From assembly GCA_019410105.1 (NCBI GenBank), contig DXTB01000035.1:1-7324 (forward strand): a stretch of DNA of 7,324 nucleotides, in the 5' to 3' direction. Position numbers and translations under genes: made by a program. The first letter of the stretch is position 1, and every line of letters begins with the position of its first letter. The notes beneath the pieces were generated by a model. It was not told where the DNA came from. It searched no databases and saw nothing but the letters and a program-made list of their open reading frames with translations. This document shows positions 6,251 through 7,324 of the stretch, piece after piece. The DNA is from Clostridiales bacterium. Its GTDB lineage: Bacteria; Bacillota_A; Clostridia; Oscillospirales; Oscillospiraceae.

Positions 6251-6880
6251 CTATAGGCTCAGGAACGTCCCCGCCAGGCTGGACACCAGGCCGGGCACTA
6301 CAAAGCAGTCCAGCAGCAGACTCACACACAGCGCGACGGCACAGGCGCCGCAGCGGAAAAAATAGAGTTTTCCATAGGGCGGAGGGGTTTTCCCATCCCC
6401 CCAGACCCGTCCGGCCAGCACCCGGGCGGCCAGGAGGCCCTGCACCCCAAGCACAAACAGCACCGGCACCGAAAGCGCACCGCTCACCCCAAAGACCAAA
6501 AGGGCCAGCAGACAGCCCACGCCGCCGAACAGGCGCACAAATGAGGCAATCGAAAAGGCCAGCAGAAATCCCCGTACCGCAAACAGAAGTGGCAGCCCGA
6601 GAAGCCCCAGCGCGGTGAAGCCCAGCAGCAGCGCCAGCAACGGCCAGCGCACGGTGTCCCACACCAATGAGGCCAGCGCAGGCGCTGTAATCTCCCCCGC
6701 CTGAGCGGCGCGAAGAAATCCCTCCACGTAGGCGGCCAGGCTCTCCTGACCCCCGCCTCCGATATGGGATGCCAGCAGGCATCCTACCAGCCCGCCCAAC
6801 AAAAAGCAGGCCGCAGTTACCGCCAGCACCGGAATAAGCCCATCCCCTGAAATTCTCCACGCTTCCGCCGCCCTGCGCAT
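6251..6880 (-). CDS. spoIIM: Stage II sporulation protein M homologue
   Basis: SpoIIM is a polytopic membrane protein that, with SpoIID and SpoIIP, forms the peptidoglycan-degrading engulfment complex in the mother cell. The 209-residue product (Bacillus about 214) has five or so membrane segments: about residues 15-38, 79-101, 104-118, 121-155 (probably two) and 174-197. The R103-G-F-L pattern after the second segment and the final hydrophobic segment with LLLDCFVVPGL (188-198) fit the SpoIIM/DUF95 family. The ATG at 6878-6880 is preferred because a strong GGAGGTGA site lies five bases upstream; an alternative ATG at 6902-6904 has no such site. In Bacillus the order is spoIIM-fur-xerD; here fur is absent and xerD follows directly. 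Sporulation function is inferred from family and context. Confidence 0.85.
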   Translation of the reverse strand: MRRAAEAWRISGDGLIPVLAVTAACFLLGGLVGCLLASHIGGGGQESLAAYVEGFLRAAQAGEITAPALASLVWDTVRWPLLALLLGFTALGLLGLPLLFAVRGFLLAFSIASFVRLFGGVGCLLALLVFGVSGALSVPVLFVLGVQGLLAARVLAGRVWGDGKTPPPYGKLYFFRCGACAVALCVSLLLDCFVVPGLVSSLAGTFLSL

Positions 6881-6885
6881 CGCCC

Positions 6886-6901
6886 TCACCTCCCATGGGA
6901 G
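6886..6901 (-). promoter_or_regulatory. spoIIM ribosome binding site overlapped by a palindrome
   Basis: GGAGGTGA (6886-6893) lies five bases before the ATG at 6878-6880 and decides the start. Its first four bases belong to the perfect 12-base palindrome CTCCCATGGGAG (6890-6901), so a small hairpin could partly hide the site. Confidence 0.65.
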
Positions 6902-6951
6902 CATATGCGGACAGGGCCTCGATTAGACGCGTGCCAACGGTTTACATGCTA

Positions 6952-6980
6952 ACTATAGCTTACCAGGCCGTCTTGTGCAA
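6952..6980 (-). promoter_or_regulatory. Possible promoter for spoIIM-xerD
   Basis: On the minus strand TTGCAC (6975-6980; three of six) and TATAGT (6952-6957; five of six) are spaced by 17 bases, about 70 bases before the spoIIM start. It looks like a moderate sigma-A site. Bacillus spoIIM is controlled by the mother-cell factor SigE; I looked for a SigE-type CATACA-like -10 with a matching -35 and found none convincing. Confidence 0.45.
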
Positions 6981-7030
6981 GGACGGAAAAGAAAAAACTT
7001 CATTTTTGTATATTATGCCAAGTTGTTATG

Positions 7031-7048
7031 TTCACTTAATTATGTAAA
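7031..7048. repeat. Imperfect 18-base palindrome, operator-like
   Basis: The plus strand reads TTCACTTAATTATGTAAA, which matches its own reverse complement at 14 of 18 positions around a TAATTA centre. It lies about 50 bases upstream of the putative spoIIM promoter. The pattern would suit a dimeric regulator, but none is identified. Confidence 0.3.
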
Positions 7049-7056
7049 CTGTGTAT

Positions 7057-7095
7057 ACAAAAAGAGGAGCGCCACACTTTGTGGTGCTCCTCTTT
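7057..7095 (-). terminator. Long hairpin, probable terminator of the right-edge gene
   Basis: A 16-base stem (7061-7076 with 7080-7095) closes a three-base loop. On the minus strand five T follow the stem (7059-7063 region), about 104 bases after the stop of the right-edge gene. The pair 7071/7085 is a G-T wobble in plus-strand RNA but an A-C mismatch in minus-strand RNA. Three T end the stem on the plus side, so it may work in both directions. Confidence 0.7.
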
Positions 7096-7166
7096 ACTAA
7101 AATTATAGTCACTGTTTTTGCCGACATCCGGCTCAATTCATCACTTTTTGTCTGTTTGTAGCAGAG

Positions 7167-7196
7167 ATTACGATTTGTATAATTACGATCTGTATA
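7167..7196. repeat. Two tandem 15-base direct repeats
   Basis: ATTACGATTTGTATA (7167-7181) is followed immediately by ATTACGATCTGTATA (7182-7196), which differs at one base. The array ends two bases before the stop codon of the right-edge gene. The repeat junction creates TATAAT on the plus strand (7178-7183). Confidence 0.8.
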
Positions 7197-7198
7197 TG

Positions 7199-7324
7199 TC
7201 ACTCCGCCATTCCGGCCGCGATCGCCCGCAGAGCGATGGCACACTCCAGCCGCTTTCGCTCCAACTCACAGCCCACACGGTGGGGCTTTTTTATGTCGCC
7301 ATTGACAAGCAGGTTGGACGCGCT
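7199..7324 (-). CDS. C-terminal end of an unrecognised protein (partial)
   Basis: An open frame enters from the right edge on a codon boundary and runs 41 codons to a TGA at 7199-7201. It begins SASNLLVNGDIKKPHRV and ends RKRLECAIALRAIAAGMAE, so the last 20 or so residues look like a charged then alanine-rich helix. I do not recognise the family and cannot give a function. A terminator-like hairpin about 100 bases downstream supports a real minus-strand gene ending here. Against it, a plus-strand terminator-like hairpin lies inside the frame (7270-7292). The evidence is moderate because only the tail is visible. Confidence 0.5.
   Translation of the reverse strand, partial: SASNLLVNGDIKKPHRVGCELERKRLECAIALRAIAAGMAE
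7270..7292 (+). terminator. Plus-strand terminator-like hairpin inside the right-edge gene
   Basis: AGCCCAC (7270-7276) pairs with GTGGGGCT (7280-7287) around an ACG loop with one bulged G. A run of six T (7287-7292) follows. This has the form of a rho-independent terminator on the plus strand, antisense to the partial gene. It may be chance in a lysine-proline coding stretch (AAA AAG CCC). Confidence 0.4.

Larger units (their letters stand above)
6881..7198. other. Non-coding gap of about 320 bases upstream of spoIIM
   Basis: This stretch is noticeably more AT-rich than the genes on either side and holds no convincing coding sequence. From left to right it contains the spoIIM ribosome binding site within a palindrome, a promoter-like pair (6952-6980), an imperfect 18-base palindrome (7031-7048), a long hairpin (7057-7095) and a 15-base tandem repeat (7167-7196). 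Confidence 0.7.

Noticed and set aside
6225..6896. Upstream in-frame extension of xerD as an N-terminal fusion domain
   Set aside because: The extension overlaps spoIIM in another frame, is glycine- and arginine-rich without domain character, and the Xer N-terminus with its own ribosome binding site begins at 6224.
7032..7244. 70-codon minus-strand frame
   Set aside because: It runs through the long hairpin and tandem repeat, overlaps the better-supported partial gene and has no family features.

Overview
The window reads as a stretch of core chromosome from a GC-rich, spore-forming member of the Clostridia, most likely an Oscillospiraceae-type gut anaerobe. Three things support this: a SigH (Spo0H)-like sigma factor, a SpoIIM homologue next to xerD (a neighbourhood also seen in Bacillus), and strong GGAGG-type ribosome binding sites with compact operons. 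The species assignment is inference.

All confident genes lie on the minus strand, so transcription runs from right to left. From the right edge the order is: the C-terminal end of an unrecognised protein (7199-7324); an AT-richer gap of about 320 bases holding a terminator-like hairpin, a short tandem repeat, an operator-like palindrome and a promoter; spoIIM and xerD, closed by a near-ideal terminator (5307-5342); a promoter at 5275-5303 driving ruvC, ruvA, ruvB, a small membrane protein resembling the YrvL family, and glmM; then a consensus sigma-A promoter (1033-1062) driving the SigH-like gene and a small double zinc-ribbon protein that ends near the left edge.

Functionally this is a mix of DNA maintenance and cell-envelope or sporulation genes. 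RuvABC processes Holliday junctions. XerD resolves chromosome dimers that such recombination can create. GlmM makes glucosamine-1-phosphate for peptidoglycan. SpoIIM belongs to the engulfment machinery, and SigH-type factors control entry into sporulation.

I found no convincing new multi-gene system. The items most worth a second look are the sigma-factor promoter with an abutting palindrome, the hairpin between ruvA and ruvB followed by a TTG start, the unidentified right-edge gene, and a possible short plus-strand RNA antisense to that gene.
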